Both the position numbers and the translations under genes were made by a program. 64,000 nt of DNA from an uncultured Porphyromonadaceae bacterium (GTDB lineage Bacteria; Bacteroidota; Bacteroidia; Bacteroidales; Muribaculaceae): assembly GCA_947175495.1 (NCBI GenBank), contig CAMWNB010000002.1:31029-95028 (forward strand). The letters run 5' to 3'. Position 1 is the first letter of the stretch, and each line of letters starts with the position of its first letter. Shown piece after piece: positions 8,462 to 16,792 of the stretch. The notes under the pieces are model-generated. The model had not been told where the DNA came from. It saw only the letters and a list, made by a program, of their open reading frames with translations, and searched no databases.

Positions 8462-9019
8462 ATGGCAGATATAATGCACGACGACCCACAATTGGTAGAA
8501 CGCTTGCGCGACCCCGCGACGGTGCGCGAAGCTTTCGGCGACGTCATCGCGCAGTATTCGGAACCGCTTTATCGACAGATACGTCGCATGGTGCAGAGCC
8601 ATGACGATGCCAACGACTTGCTGCAGAATACATTCCTCAAGGCCTGGAGCAATATTGAGAATTTCCGCGGCGATGCACGCCTCAGCACATGGCTATATAA
8701 AATAGCCGTGAACGAAACTCTTACGCATCTTGAGAAAGAACGCAAGCGTCGCGGATTGTCGCTTGACGACCAGGAGGCGGCATTGATCAACACAATAGAA
8801 GCCGACACCGACATTGACGGTGACGAACTTGCGTGCAGCCTGCGCAAGGCGGTGGCAACTCTTCCCGAGAAGCAGCGGCTGGTCTTCAACATGCGCTATT
8901 ATGACGACATGCGCTACGACGATATATCCGCAGTGTTGGGCACCAGTGTCGGAGCTCTAAAGGCTTCTTACCATCTTGCTGTAAAGAAAATCGAGCAATT
9001 TTTTTCGGATGATGATTAA
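8462..9019 (+). CDS. RNA polymerase sigma factor, ECF subfamily
   Basis: This 185-residue protein has only the two ECF domains. Region 2 includes DDANDLLQNTFLKAW and RLSTWLYKIAVNE (about residues 48-85). Region 4 includes LPEKQRLVFNMRYYDDM followed by a helix-turn-helix (YDDISAVLGTSVGALKASYH, about 155-174). It directs RNA polymerase to an extracytoplasmic stress or envelope regulon. It heads a three-gene operon with a one-helix membrane protein and a secreted coiled-coil protein, the layout of sigma / anti-sigma / periplasmic sensor. ATG 8474 is an alternative start, 4 codons in. Confidence 0.93.
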   Translation: MADIMHDDPQLVERLRDPATVREAFGDVIAQYSEPLYRQIRRMVQSHDDANDLLQNTFLKAWSNIENFRGDARLSTWLYKIAVNETLTHLEKERKRRGLSLDDQEAALINTIEADTDIDGDELACSLRKAVATLPEKQRLVFNMRYYDDMRYDDISAVLGTSVGALKASYHLAVKKIEQFFSDDD

Positions 9020-9072
9020 ACCATCGCGAGTCGGTAGGGTCAAATATGTGTAAAAACTCTCTCTCAACAGAC

Positions 9073-9507
9073 ATGAAAGAAGAAAAAGACATACTCAAAA
9101 CCATTGGCCGGCGCGACGGCATGACTGTCCCCGACGGTTATTTCGCCGATTTTGCCAGGCGGATGGCTGCCGAGCTGCCCGAGCGTCCCGAGTTGGCCGC
9201 CATGGGAGCGGCGCAGGCTCCCCGCTCAGTGTGGGAACGTGTGCGCCCATATGTTTATATGGCTGCCATGTTTGCCGGAGTGTGGTGCATGCTCAAGATG
9301 TTTACGTCGGTGGCCGGAATGCAGCAGCTCACTCCCATGGAGTTGAATCCTGTGATGGCAGAAGCCTTTGGCAACGAAGACTTCATGAATACCTATGTGT
9401 ACGATGAATTCAGCGACCGCGACATCATGGACCAGATGCTTGAGGATGGCCTGGACCCTGCAAGTCTCGATTTTGACTTTGACGTGGAAAATACCCAACA
9501 GCAATGA
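9073..9507 (+). CDS. Putative membrane anti-sigma factor
   Basis: This 144-residue protein has a short cytoplasmic N-terminal part, one membrane helix (about residues 58-77, YVYMAAMFAGVWCML) and an acidic C-terminal tail rich in Asp/Glu (DRDIMDQMLEDGLD). Position right after an ECF sigma gene and the N-in single-pass layout suggest it holds the sigma factor at the membrane; the classic zinc HxxxCxxC motif is not seen. I chose the ATG at 9073 (MKEEKDIL) because its charged start resembles relatives; an in-frame ATG at 9046 would add 9 residues. Its TGA overlaps the next ATG (ATGA at 9504-9507), so translation is coupled. Confidence 0.65.
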   Translation: MKEEKDILKTIGRRDGMTVPDGYFADFARRMAAELPERPELAAMGAAQAPRSVWERVRPYVYMAAMFAGVWCMLKMFTSVAGMQQLTPMELNPVMAEAFGNEDFMNTYVYDEFSDRDIMDQMLEDGLDPASLDFDFDVENTQQQ

Positions 9508-9983
9508 AGATACTTTCTGTAGCCGTTATATCTTTCGCAATGTGCGCGTCGGCCATTCCGGCTTTCGCTCAAGGCCCCAGTGAGGAGGACAGACAGCGCT
9601 TCCGCGCCGAGGTGCGCAACTACAAACATGAATTTCTTACCCGCGAACTCGAACTTGACCGCGAGCAGCAGCGCGACTTTTTTCCGCTGTACGACGAGAT
9701 GGAAGATGAGGTCGACCGCATAAGCACAGAGACTCGTGAGCTTGAACGCAAAGTGGCAGCCAGAGCCGATGCAACCGACACAGAAGTCGAAGCGGCAGCC
9801 CGTGCCGTGTTCCTCCAGAAGAGCGCCGAGGGTCAGATTGAAGAACAGTATTTCGACCGTTTCAAGCAGATTCTGAACGGGCGGCAGTTGCTCAAACTGC
9901 GAAATGCCGAGCGCGAATTCACCCGTCAGCTCATGCGTCAGCACCGCCGCGCCCGTGCGCCCGAACGTTCCCACGGAAAATAA
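9504..9983 (+). CDS. Periplasmic coiled-coil protein (Spy/CpxP-like in layout)
   Basis: This 159-residue protein has a cleavable signal peptide (about residues 1-23, ending AFAQG) and a highly charged all-helical body with heptad-like stretches such as LTRELELDREQQRDF and ISTETRELERKVAAR. The tail is very basic (RRARAPERSHGK). It ends the sigma operon with a 4-base overlap. This gives a plausible role as a periplasmic chaperone or sensor that feeds back on the sigma factor, as CpxP/Spy proteins do, but no LTxxQ motif is clear. The role is inferred from context only. Confidence 0.6.
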   Translation: MKILSVAVISFAMCASAIPAFAQGPSEEDRQRFRAEVRNYKHEFLTRELELDREQQRDFFPLYDEMEDEVDRISTETRELERKVAARADATDTEVEAAARAVFLQKSAEGQIEEQYFDRFKQILNGRQLLKLRNAEREFTRQLMRQHRRARAPERSHGK

Positions 9984-10010
9984 AAGAACAGACAAGAGAT
10001 AAAACAATAA

Positions 10011-10036
10011 ATCCATCGGCCTTCCGGCCGGTGGAT
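10011..10036 (+). terminator. Terminator of the ECF sigma operon
   Basis: An 11-bp stem (10011-10021 with 10026-10036) with a 4-base loop is followed by TTTTCC. It separates the operon from the oppositely oriented tRNA gene. Confidence 0.8.
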
Positions 10037-10046
10037 TTTCCATTCG

Positions 10047-10127
10047 TGCGCATGAAGGGACTCGAACCCCCACGTCCGGAGACATCAGATCCTAAGTCTG
10101 ACGCGGCTACCATTACGCCACATGCGC
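10047..10127 (-). tRNA. tRNA-Leu (anticodon UAG)
   Basis: The minus strand folds as a class II tRNA of 81 bases: acceptor stem GCGCATG/CATGCGC with A73, D-arm with TGGTAGC, and anticodon stem TCAGA/TCTGA around loop CTTAGGA. A long variable arm (TGTCTCCGGACG region) and a T-loop GGTTCGAGTCC complete it. The anticodon TAG decodes CUA/CUN leucine. The 3' CCA is not encoded and must be added by nucleotidyltransferase. It stands alone, with its own promoter at 10139-10146. Confidence 0.97.
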
Positions 10128-10138
10128 GATTTCGCTTG

Positions 10139-10170
10139 CAAAGTTACTACTTTTTTAGAGAAAGAACAAC
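10139..10170 (-). promoter_or_regulatory. Promoter of tRNA-Leu
   Basis: On the minus strand TAACTTTG (10139-10146) lies 11 bases above the mature 5' end, with GTTG (10167-10170) 20 bases further up. Confidence 0.65.
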
Positions 10171-10364
10171 CCAGATATGAGAATTGCAAAATAATTTTGG
10201 GAATTTTTGGCAGATTTATTAATTTAGCGCTTGATAACTTGCCTGTTTTCGCACGCTAACGACGGGCTTGCCAGCCGACCAACGCAAAAGCCAGTCATGA
10301 TAAATGGACGGGCCTTGGACAGAGGGTTCGGCAATTGTGACATGACTACTTTTAAAACATTCCG

Positions 10365-11462
10365 ATGGCCAGACTTCGTAAAAGAACAACAGAGACCCGC
10401 GTTTATTTCGTTCTGTGGCTGATTGTCATAGCCCTTTATCTTCTCGACACAATGAGGGTGAGGTCGCAGATGCAGGAGACGCTTTTCGATATATCCATAT
10501 TCGGAGGCATGGCTCATAAACTGTTGCCTTTCGCCACCCTGTTCATTGTCAACAACTATTTGCTGATTCCGAGACTGCTGCTTAAAAACAGATGGCGTCT
10601 TTATATCGGCGCGACGGCCATTGTGATGGTATTGGTTTTTGCGTACCAGTGTCTTGACTTTCTGAATATCATTCGCGCTATTCCCGATGGAGAGAGAATG
10701 TCTCATGCGCATGTGAGGCCATTGATTCCGCTACCTGTGTTGCTTGATTTTGTGTATGATCTTCTTGTGGTTGGCTGTAATCTTGCCATCGCTCTTACGT
10801 TTCAGCGGTTCGACGACAGACTTGAGAAGGAAAGCCTTATGAAAGCCAACGCCGAGAGCCAGCTGGCATATCTGAAGGCGCAGATTAATCCGCATTTCTA
10901 CATGAATATGCTCAACAATATTCATGGTCTCATAGATATTGATCCCGAAAAAGCGCAGTTGATGCTTGTGGATATGTCCAGGCTGATGCGCTTTATGCTT
11001 TACGACAGCTCAAAGCCTTTGATTCCGCTTGCTGAAGAAATTGCGTTTCTAAATAAATATCTCAATCTTATAAGGCAGCGCTATCCGGACGACAAAGTGA
11101 GCATCACATCCGATTTTCCGTCGGCGGCCGACACACAAGGCATATATGTGCCTCCGCTTTTGTTTCTGGTGTTTATAGAAAACGCCTTCAAGCATGGAGT
11201 AAGCTATCAGCGGTCGTCGTACGTAGCGGTGAATATAGAGCTTGCCGACGGTTTTATCCGTTTCCATTGTATGAACAGTGTGCACAGCCGCTCCGATGCC
11301 ATGTCTGCTGAAAAATCAGGCATAGGATTGAAAAATATCAAGCGCCGGCTCGAATTGCTGTATGACAGTTCGGCTGTCCTCGAGTTCAGCCATAGTGCGT
11401 CATCCTATATTGTTAATCTCTCTATCCCTATTTGCGATGTTAAGAACTGTGATAATCGATGA
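10365..11462 (+). CDS. LytS-type sensor histidine kinase
   Basis: This 365-residue membrane kinase has four predicted transmembrane helices (about residues 13-30, 52-72, 79-99 and 124-146). A short coiled linker and the His_kinase domain of the LytS/YehU family follow. The phospho-acceptor is His177 in INPHFYMN. The ATP-binding N-box is FLVFIENAFKHG, followed by a GIGLKNIKRRLELLY G-box. Input is probably sensed within the membrane, since no extracytoplasmic domain is present. It overlaps the response regulator gene by 26 bases, so they are a pair. A TAATTTTG -7 candidate at 10192-10199 would give a leader of about 160 bases. Confidence 0.92.
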   Translation: MARLRKRTTETRVYFVLWLIVIALYLLDTMRVRSQMQETLFDISIFGGMAHKLLPFATLFIVNNYLLIPRLLLKNRWRLYIGATAIVMVLVFAYQCLDFLNIIRAIPDGERMSHAHVRPLIPLPVLLDFVYDLLVVGCNLAIALTFQRFDDRLEKESLMKANAESQLAYLKAQINPHFYMNMLNNIHGLIDIDPEKAQLMLVDMSRLMRFMLYDSSKPLIPLAEEIAFLNKYLNLIRQRYPDDKVSITSDFPSAADTQGIYVPPLLFLVFIENAFKHGVSYQRSSYVAVNIELADGFIRFHCMNSVHSRSDAMSAEKSGIGLKNIKRRLELLYDSSAVLEFSHSASSYIVNLSIPICDVKNCDNR

Positions 11463-12171
11463 TGAGCCGATAGCTCTTGAAAAGCTCCGCAGCTATGTGG
11501 AAAAGACGCCGTCGTTGACTCTCGCGGCGGTTTGCCGAAGCGGATTCGAGGCTATCGGGTTTCTTGACGCCAACGAGGTCGACCTTATTATCACCGACAT
11601 CGACATGCCCGACCTCAATGGGCTTGACATGGTGAAAGCTCTGCCGGAGCCGCCAATCGTCATATTTACCACGGCCTACTCTGAGTATGCTGTCGATAGC
11701 TACAAGGTGTCGGCCGTAGACTATCTGCTGAAACCTTACGGATTTGTGGAGTTTTCGCGTGCGGTGAACAAGGCTGTCGAATCGTATGCTCTCCGCAACA
11801 ACGTTTCCGGGCAGAGCCGTAGCGGGCATCGCAGCGATTCATTGTTTGTAAAGGCCGACTACAGATACGTCCGCGTCGCCCTGTCAGACATACGGTTCAT
11901 TAAAGGCTATGGAGAATATCTTCAGATATATATTGTGGGAAAGGCGAGTCCGCTGCTCACACTGAGCTCATTTGCCGCCATAATGGAGTGTCTTTCCGGC
12001 AGCTTTCTGCAGGTGCATAGGTCCTTTATCGTAAACATGGACCATGTAGAGCAGATAGAACGCAACCGTCTTATTATGGATCCGGACAATTACATACCGG
12101 TAAGCGACAGTTACAAGGCAGCTTTCCAGGAATATCTCGGCAGTCACTCGGTGGGCAAAAGCAATAAATAG
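11437..12171 (+). CDS. LytTR-family response regulator
   Basis: This 244-residue regulator has a receiver domain with the acidic pair Asp8/Asp9 (VIIDDEP), the phosphorylation site Asp54 (TDIDMP) and the Lys in LLKPYGF. A LytTR DNA-binding domain follows (about residues 140-240, with LFVKADYRYVRV, IRFIKGYGEYLQI and FLQVHRSFIVN). Such proteins bind paired direct repeats upstream of target genes. I set the start at ATG 11437 (MLRTVIIDDEP), where the receiver fold begins, not at an upstream in-frame ATG at 11362 inside the kinase gene. The exporter operon next door is the obvious candidate target. Confidence 0.94.
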   Translation: MLRTVIIDDEPIALEKLRSYVEKTPSLTLAAVCRSGFEAIGFLDANEVDLIITDIDMPDLNGLDMVKALPEPPIVIFTTAYSEYAVDSYKVSAVDYLLKPYGFVEFSRAVNKAVESYALRNNVSGQSRSGHRSDSLFVKADYRYVRVALSDIRFIKGYGEYLQIYIVGKASPLLTLSSFAAIMECLSGSFLQVHRSFIVNMDHVEQIERNRLIMDPDNYIPVSDSYKAAFQEYLGSHSVGKSNK

Positions 12172-12205
12172 CCACATCGAGCCACGCAGTTCGTCGGATA
12201 AATCA

Positions 12206-12243
12206 GGCCATTGGTTGAATTAATTCTGCCAATGGTCTTTTTT
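12206..12243 (+). terminator. Terminator after the two-component genes
   Basis: A 9-bp stem (12206-12214 with 12229-12237, one G-U pair) closes a 14-base loop and is followed by TTTTTT at 12238-12243. Confidence 0.8.
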
Positions 12244-12289
12244 ATAATAATATTGTGGTGTCATATGTAACACCCAAAAACGATATACA

Positions 12290-13588
12290 ATGTTTAAACG
12301 CTTGACTGCTGCAATCATGCTGCTCGTTCCTATAGCCTGCTTGGCTCAAGAGGTGTGGACCTATTCCGATTGTCTCGACTATGCCCGCGACCACAACATC
12401 TCGCTGATGAAGTCGCGGCTTAATGAAAAAACGTCGGAGTATAACCTCGAGGAGGCAAAGGCGCAGTGGCAGCCCACGCTCGACTTTGCGACGACACACG
12501 GGCTTGCGAATTATCCGTGGGGCGAGGGAGACAAGACTTCTTACAGTAGTTCGTATGGACTTAATGCCGCCTGGACAGTGTGGAATGGCGGACAGCGCGA
12601 AAACACTATCAGACAGAACAAATTGCGAGTGGACATCGAGCGCCTCAACACCGGCGATTTGCTCCGCTCGCTTGAAACCGACCTGCTGCAAGTCTATTTC
12701 AACATCCTATACGCCAGGGAGGCAATAGGCATTTACGAAGAGGCAGTTAAGGTCAGCCGTGCACAGGCAGAGAGGGCGCACCAACTGATGGAAGCCGGCA
12801 GGATATCGCGCGTGGACTACGCTCAATTGAATTCCCAGTACGAGCAAGACAAATACTCTCTGGTCAATGCCCAAAGCACTTACGACACGCGGCGCATGGA
12901 GCTTAAAAAGATTCTTGAACTCGGCATTGACGCGGATATCACTCTTGCCGATGTGGAATGGACAGCAGCTCAGGTGCTTGCACAACTGCCGCCTGTGGAG
13001 GAAAGCTATGCGCTGGCCATGGAGACAGATCTCAAGCTTCAAGGCCTGGATCTTGAAAAATCCGCTTCAAGACTTGACATCGCCATCGCCAAAGCCGGAC
13101 GCCTGCCAAAAATCGCTCTCAGTGCGGGCGTGGGCACAGGATACTACGCCCCCGGCAATGCATTCGGCACATCCATGAAGCAGAACTGGAGCGAGAGCAT
13201 CGGACTTACGCTCTCCATCCCAATCTTCGACAATAAGAAGACCAAGATGGCAGTGGCGCGTGCGGAGGTGGCAGAGCTTGACGCACAGCTCGATATAGAC
13301 CAGCGGCAGACAGAGCTTGCACAGATTGTGGAGAACTGGTACATCGACACCCGTTCGGCGCAATCCCGATACAAGGCGGCTGAAAGCCAGCTCGAATCGG
13401 CCATGCTGAGCGACCAACTCACCAATGAGCGTTTCGAACTGGGATATGTCAACACCGTGGAGCTTCTGACAGCCCACAATGCCTACGTTGAAGCGCGTCA
13501 TACGCTCCTGCAAGCAAAATATATGGCAATGCTCGGGCAAAAAATGATTGAATTTTACAGGAACGCTGAAGTTAAATTTTCTGAATGA
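12290..13588 (+). CDS. TolC-family outer membrane efflux protein
   Basis: This 432-residue protein has a signal peptide (about residues 1-19, ending CLAQE) and two repeats of the outer membrane efflux fold. Each repeat has long amphipathic helices (for example NLEEAKAQWQPTL and YKAAESQLESAML) and strand segments (YGLNAAWTVWNGGQ; SESIGLTLSIPIFD). It forms the trimeric channel of a tripartite exporter. It is the first gene of an operon with adaptor, ATPase and permease, each joined by overlap or a short gap. A weak -7-like TAATATTG lies at 12248-12255. Confidence 0.93.
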   Translation: MFKRLTAAIMLLVPIACLAQEVWTYSDCLDYARDHNISLMKSRLNEKTSEYNLEEAKAQWQPTLDFATTHGLANYPWGEGDKTSYSSSYGLNAAWTVWNGGQRENTIRQNKLRVDIERLNTGDLLRSLETDLLQVYFNILYAREAIGIYEEAVKVSRAQAERAHQLMEAGRISRVDYAQLNSQYEQDKYSLVNAQSTYDTRRMELKKILELGIDADITLADVEWTAAQVLAQLPPVEESYALAMETDLKLQGLDLEKSASRLDIAIAKAGRLPKIALSAGVGTGYYAPGNAFGTSMKQNWSESIGLTLSIPIFDNKKTKMAVARAEVAELDAQLDIDQRQTELAQIVENWYIDTRSAQSRYKAAESQLESAMLSDQLTNERFELGYVNTVELLTAHNAYVEARHTLLQAKYMAMLGQKMIEFYRNAEVKFSE

Positions 13589-14760
13589 CAATGAAATATT
13601 CCGTACAACTTCTATTAGCTGCAGCAGTAGCATTTTCAAGCGGCTGCACCCAACAGCAGAAAACGTCTCTCGAGACTGTCAGGGTGGAGAAAGGCGAACT
13701 CACCGAGACCGTTACGGCCACCGGCACGATCGAATCCGTCACGCAGGTGGATGTGGGCACACAAGTCACCGGCATTATCGATAAACTTTATGCAGACTAC
13801 AACTCCGTAGTGTCTAAGGGTGAATTGATTGCCGAAATCGAAAAAACGCTGCTCCAGAGCGACCTGGCCAGTGCGGAAGCCAATGTGGAGTCGGCCAGGC
13901 TGACCTATGAATACAACCTCACCAACTATGAGCGCGACAAGGCGCTGCACGACAAACAGCTCATCAGCGACTATGAATTTCAGACATCGGCAAAGGACCT
14001 GAAAGTGTCTAAGACCGCGTACGACAAAGCGCAGGCCGACAAGGTGAGGGCGGCGAAAAATCTCAATTATGCCGAAATATATTCGCCTATCGACGGCATC
14101 GTTATCTCGCGAGAGGTGGAGGTGGGCCAGACTGTCGTTTCCAATATGAACGTGGCCAACCTCTACACCATTGCAGACCTCGACAACATGCAGGTGATAG
14201 GCAACGTGGATGAAGCGGATATAGGCAGTGTGAAAGTCGGGCAACCTGTGACTTTTTCGGTAGATGCATATCCCGATATCCTTTTCGAAGGCACTGTGAC
14301 GCAGGTGCGGCTCAATCCAACCACAGAAAGCAATGTCGTGACCTACGAAGTGGTGGTGAATGCCCCCAATCCCGAGCATAAGCTCATACCGGGCCTCACT
14401 GCCAATCTCACCATCTACACCCTGCGTAAGGAAAACATTCTTTTACTGCCTGACAAGGCTTTCACATTCGAGCCGCGCTCATCCGACGACAAGAACCTGC
14501 CCCGGCAGGCCGGCGATGCCGATGAACTCAGACTTGAGGACAATCAAAAGTGCGTGTGGCTTGTGAAGGATGGCAAACTTGTGCCTGTCGCTGTCACCAT
14601 TGGCGCGACAAACGGCATAAAGACACAGATACTTGCCGGCCTGGCCGAAAATGATGTGGTTGCCGCAGACTACAGCACTGTCGTGTCTCAGGGCAACATG
14701 CCCCACGACGAGCAGAGCCCGTTCGCGCCGCAGCCTCCGGGGCGCAACAAAAAGAAATAA
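13585..14760 (+). CDS. MacA-like periplasmic adaptor protein (RND/HlyD family)
   Basis: This 391-residue protein starts with a lipoprotein-like signal (FSSGC, Cys near residue 21). It then shows the membrane fusion protein order: lipoyl/barrel-sandwich half (VDVGTQVTGIIDKLY), a coiled-coil hairpin with LASAEANVESARLTYEYNL, the second lipoyl half (IYSPIDGIVISREVEVGQTV) and a beta-barrel. It links the inner membrane ABC transporter to the TolC channel. ATG 13585 overlaps the previous TGA (ATGA); a second ATG at 13591 is possible. The C-terminal tail is Pro/Lys rich. Confidence 0.93.
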   Translation: MTMKYSVQLLLAAAVAFSSGCTQQQKTSLETVRVEKGELTETVTATGTIESVTQVDVGTQVTGIIDKLYADYNSVVSKGELIAEIEKTLLQSDLASAEANVESARLTYEYNLTNYERDKALHDKQLISDYEFQTSAKDLKVSKTAYDKAQADKVRAAKNLNYAEIYSPIDGIVISREVEVGQTVVSNMNVANLYTIADLDNMQVIGNVDEADIGSVKVGQPVTFSVDAYPDILFEGTVTQVRLNPTTESNVVTYEVVVNAPNPEHKLIPGLTANLTIYTLRKENILLLPDKAFTFEPRSSDDKNLPRQAGDADELRLEDNQKCVWLVKDGKLVPVAVTIGATNGIKTQILAGLAENDVVAADYSTVVSQGNMPHDEQSPFAPQPPGRNKKK

Positions 14761-14780
14761 ACTGAAACTGAACGGTTCAA

Positions 14781-15530
14781 ATGAGCGAGAATAAAGAAAT
14801 CATCCGTATCGACAATTTGCGCAGAGAGTTTGTCGTCGGAAATGAAAAGGTGAAGGCCTTGCGTGGTGTTTCGTTCACCATCCATGAAGGAGAATTTGTG
14901 ACCATAATGGGCACATCGGGTTCCGGCAAGTCCACTTTGCTGAATCTGCTGGGATGTCTTGACACGCCCACCTCGGGCGAATATCTCCTTGATGGCGTTT
15001 CGGTGCAGTCGATGAGCAAGAACCAGCGGGCGGTGATGCGCAACCGAAAAATCGGATTTGTGTTTCAGAACTACAATCTGCTGCCCAAAACCACCGCTGT
15101 CGAAAACGTGGAGCTGCCTCTGCTCTACAATTCTGCCGTAGGCGCAAAAGAGCGTCGCGAACGGGCAGTCGCCGCTCTTAAAGCCGTGGATCTGGAGTCG
15201 AGACTCAACCATAAGAGCAATCAGATGTCGGGCGGTCAGCAACAGCGCGTGGCCATAGCGCGCGCGTTGGTCAACAATCCTGTGATAATCCTTGCCGACG
15301 AGGCTACGGGCAATCTTGACACGCGCACGTCGTTCAGCATACTGATGCTTTTTCAGCAGCTGCATGCGCAAGGCAAAACCATCATTTTTGTGACTCACAA
15401 TCCGGAACTCGCGGAATATTCGTCGCGCAACATCGTGCTGAGAGACGGCAAAATAATATCGGACACAATCAACGAGCATCCGGCCTCGGCCCGTGAGGCT
15501 TTTGAAAAACTCCCTAAAGACACTGATTGA
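14781..15530 (+). CDS. MacB-type ABC transporter ATP-binding protein
   Basis: This 249-residue ATPase has Walker [10 protein letters not shown] (about residues 44-52), the Q-loop in VFQNYNLLP, the ABC signature [15 protein letters not shown] and Walker [13 protein letters not shown], and the switch His in FVTHNPE. The extended RFxFQxxxLLP region is typical of the MacB/LolD/FtsE group. Here the ATPase is a separate protein from its permease, unlike E. coli MacB, where they are fused. It powers the exporter formed with the neighbouring permease, adaptor and TolC proteins. Confidence 0.95.
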   Translation: MSENKEIIRIDNLRREFVVGNEKVKALRGVSFTIHEGEFVTIMGTSGSGKSTLLNLLGCLDTPTSGEYLLDGVSVQSMSKNQRAVMRNRKIGFVFQNYNLLPKTTAVENVELPLLYNSAVGAKERRERAVAALKAVDLESRLNHKSNQMSGGQQQRVAIARALVNNPVIILADEATGNLDTRTSFSILMLFQQLHAQGKTIIFVTHNPELAEYSSRNIVLRDGKIISDTINEHPASAREAFEKLPKDTD

Positions 15531-15532
15531 CC

Positions 15533-16750
15533 ATGAATATCGCCAACCTGCTTAAAATAGCTCTGAAAGCTCTTTCCAACAATAAGTTGAGATGCTTTCT
15601 CACAATGTTGGGCATCATCATAGGTGTCGCTTCTGTCATCACTATGCTGGCCATTGGCCAGGGATCAAAGAACAGCATCAAGAAGCAGATTTCCGAGATG
15701 GGGTCAAACATGATAATGATCCATCCCGGAAATATGCAGCGCGGCGGCGTGCGACAGAGTGCCGACGACATGCAGACCATAAAAGTGGCCGATTATGAAG
15801 CAATCCGGCACATCCCCGGCGTAGCTGCCGTGTCGCCGTCGGTCAACTCCGGCGGACAGCTTGTCAACGGCAACAACAACTATCCTTCCACAATCTATGG
15901 TGTCACTCCGGAATACCTCGATATCAGAAAGTTCAAGGTGAAGGACGGGGCGATGTTCACCGACAACGACATAAAGTCGGCCGCCAAGGTGTGTGTGCTC
16001 GGCAAGACCGTAGTCGACAATCTTTTTCCCGGCGGCGACGACCCGGTGGGGCGTGTAATCCGGTTCGGAAAGATTCCGATGACCGTTGTTGGCGTGCTTG
16101 AGTCGAAAGGCACCAACTCTATGGGCCAGGACCAGGACGATGTGGTGATTGCTCCATACACGACGGTGATGAAGCGAATACTTGCAATCGACTACATACA
16201 AGGCATATTCGCAAGTGCCGTGGATGAATCGCACACCGATGAGACAATAGACCGTATCACGAATCTGCTGCGGGCCCAGCATAAACTCAAAGAAGAGGAC
16301 GACAACGATTTCGAGATTCGCTCGCAGCAGGAACTGAGCGAGATGATGAACTCCACAAGCGACATGATGACGGTGCTTCTTGCGTGCATAGCCGGAATCT
16401 CTCTCCTCGTTGGCGGCATCGGCATCATGAACATAATGTATGTGTCGGTCACAGAGCGAACCCGCGAGATTGGACTGCGAATGTCGATCGGTGCGCGTGG
16501 CGTCGACATCCTGTCTCAGTTTCTCATTGAGGCTGTCATAATCAGCGTAAGCGGCGGTGTCATAGGAATTCTTCTGGGCGTAATGGCCACATGGCTTGTC
16601 AATCTTATCGCACATTGGCCCGTGTATATCCAGGTCTATTCTGTTGTGCTGTCGTTCGCGGTGTGCACCATTACCGGCGTGTTCTTCGGATGGTATCCGG
16701 CAAAAAAAGCGGCCGGTCTCGATCCTATCGAGGCCATCCGATATGAGTGA
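15533..16750 (+). CDS. MacB/FtsX-type ABC transporter permease
   Basis: This 405-residue inner membrane protein has one N-terminal helix (about residues 17-38, CFLTMLGIIIGVASV), a large periplasmic MacB core domain and three C-terminal helices that form the FtsX domain (with GGIGIMNIMYVSVTERTREIG, a classic motif of the family). The type is mechanotransmission, which pushes substrates (macrolides, peptides, lipoproteins or toxins) through TolC rather than across the inner membrane. Start is taken at ATG 15533, 2 bases after the ATPase stop; a TTG two codons earlier is less likely. The substrate is unknown. Confidence 0.94.
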   Translation: MNIANLLKIALKALSNNKLRCFLTMLGIIIGVASVITMLAIGQGSKNSIKKQISEMGSNMIMIHPGNMQRGGVRQSADDMQTIKVADYEAIRHIPGVAAVSPSVNSGGQLVNGNNNYPSTIYGVTPEYLDIRKFKVKDGAMFTDNDIKSAAKVCVLGKTVVDNLFPGGDDPVGRVIRFGKIPMTVVGVLESKGTNSMGQDQDDVVIAPYTTVMKRILAIDYIQGIFASAVDESHTDETIDRITNLLRAQHKLKEEDDNDFEIRSQQELSEMMNSTSDMMTVLLACIAGISLLVGGIGIMNIMYVSVTERTREIGLRMSIGARGVDILSQFLIEAVIISVSGGVIGILLGVMATWLVNLIAHWPVYIQVYSVVLSFAVCTITGVFFGWYPAKKAAGLDPIEAIRYE

Positions 16751-16761
16751 CCGCACAAAGG

Positions 16762-16787
16762 GGCGGAGCGGCAATTGCCGCTCCGCC
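16762..16787. terminator. Palindromic terminator between convergent genes
   Basis: A perfect 13-bp inverted repeat with no spacer (16762-16774 with 16775-16787) forms a GC-rich hairpin 12 bases after the permease stop and just beyond the stop of the minus-strand gene. No long T run follows on either side, so efficiency is uncertain. Confidence 0.65.
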
Positions 16788-16792
16788 ATGTA

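Noticed and set aside
10231..10422. 63-codon frame upstream of and overlapping the LytS kinase start
   Set aside because: It overlaps the kinase in another frame, lacks a domain, and its composition is not gene-like.
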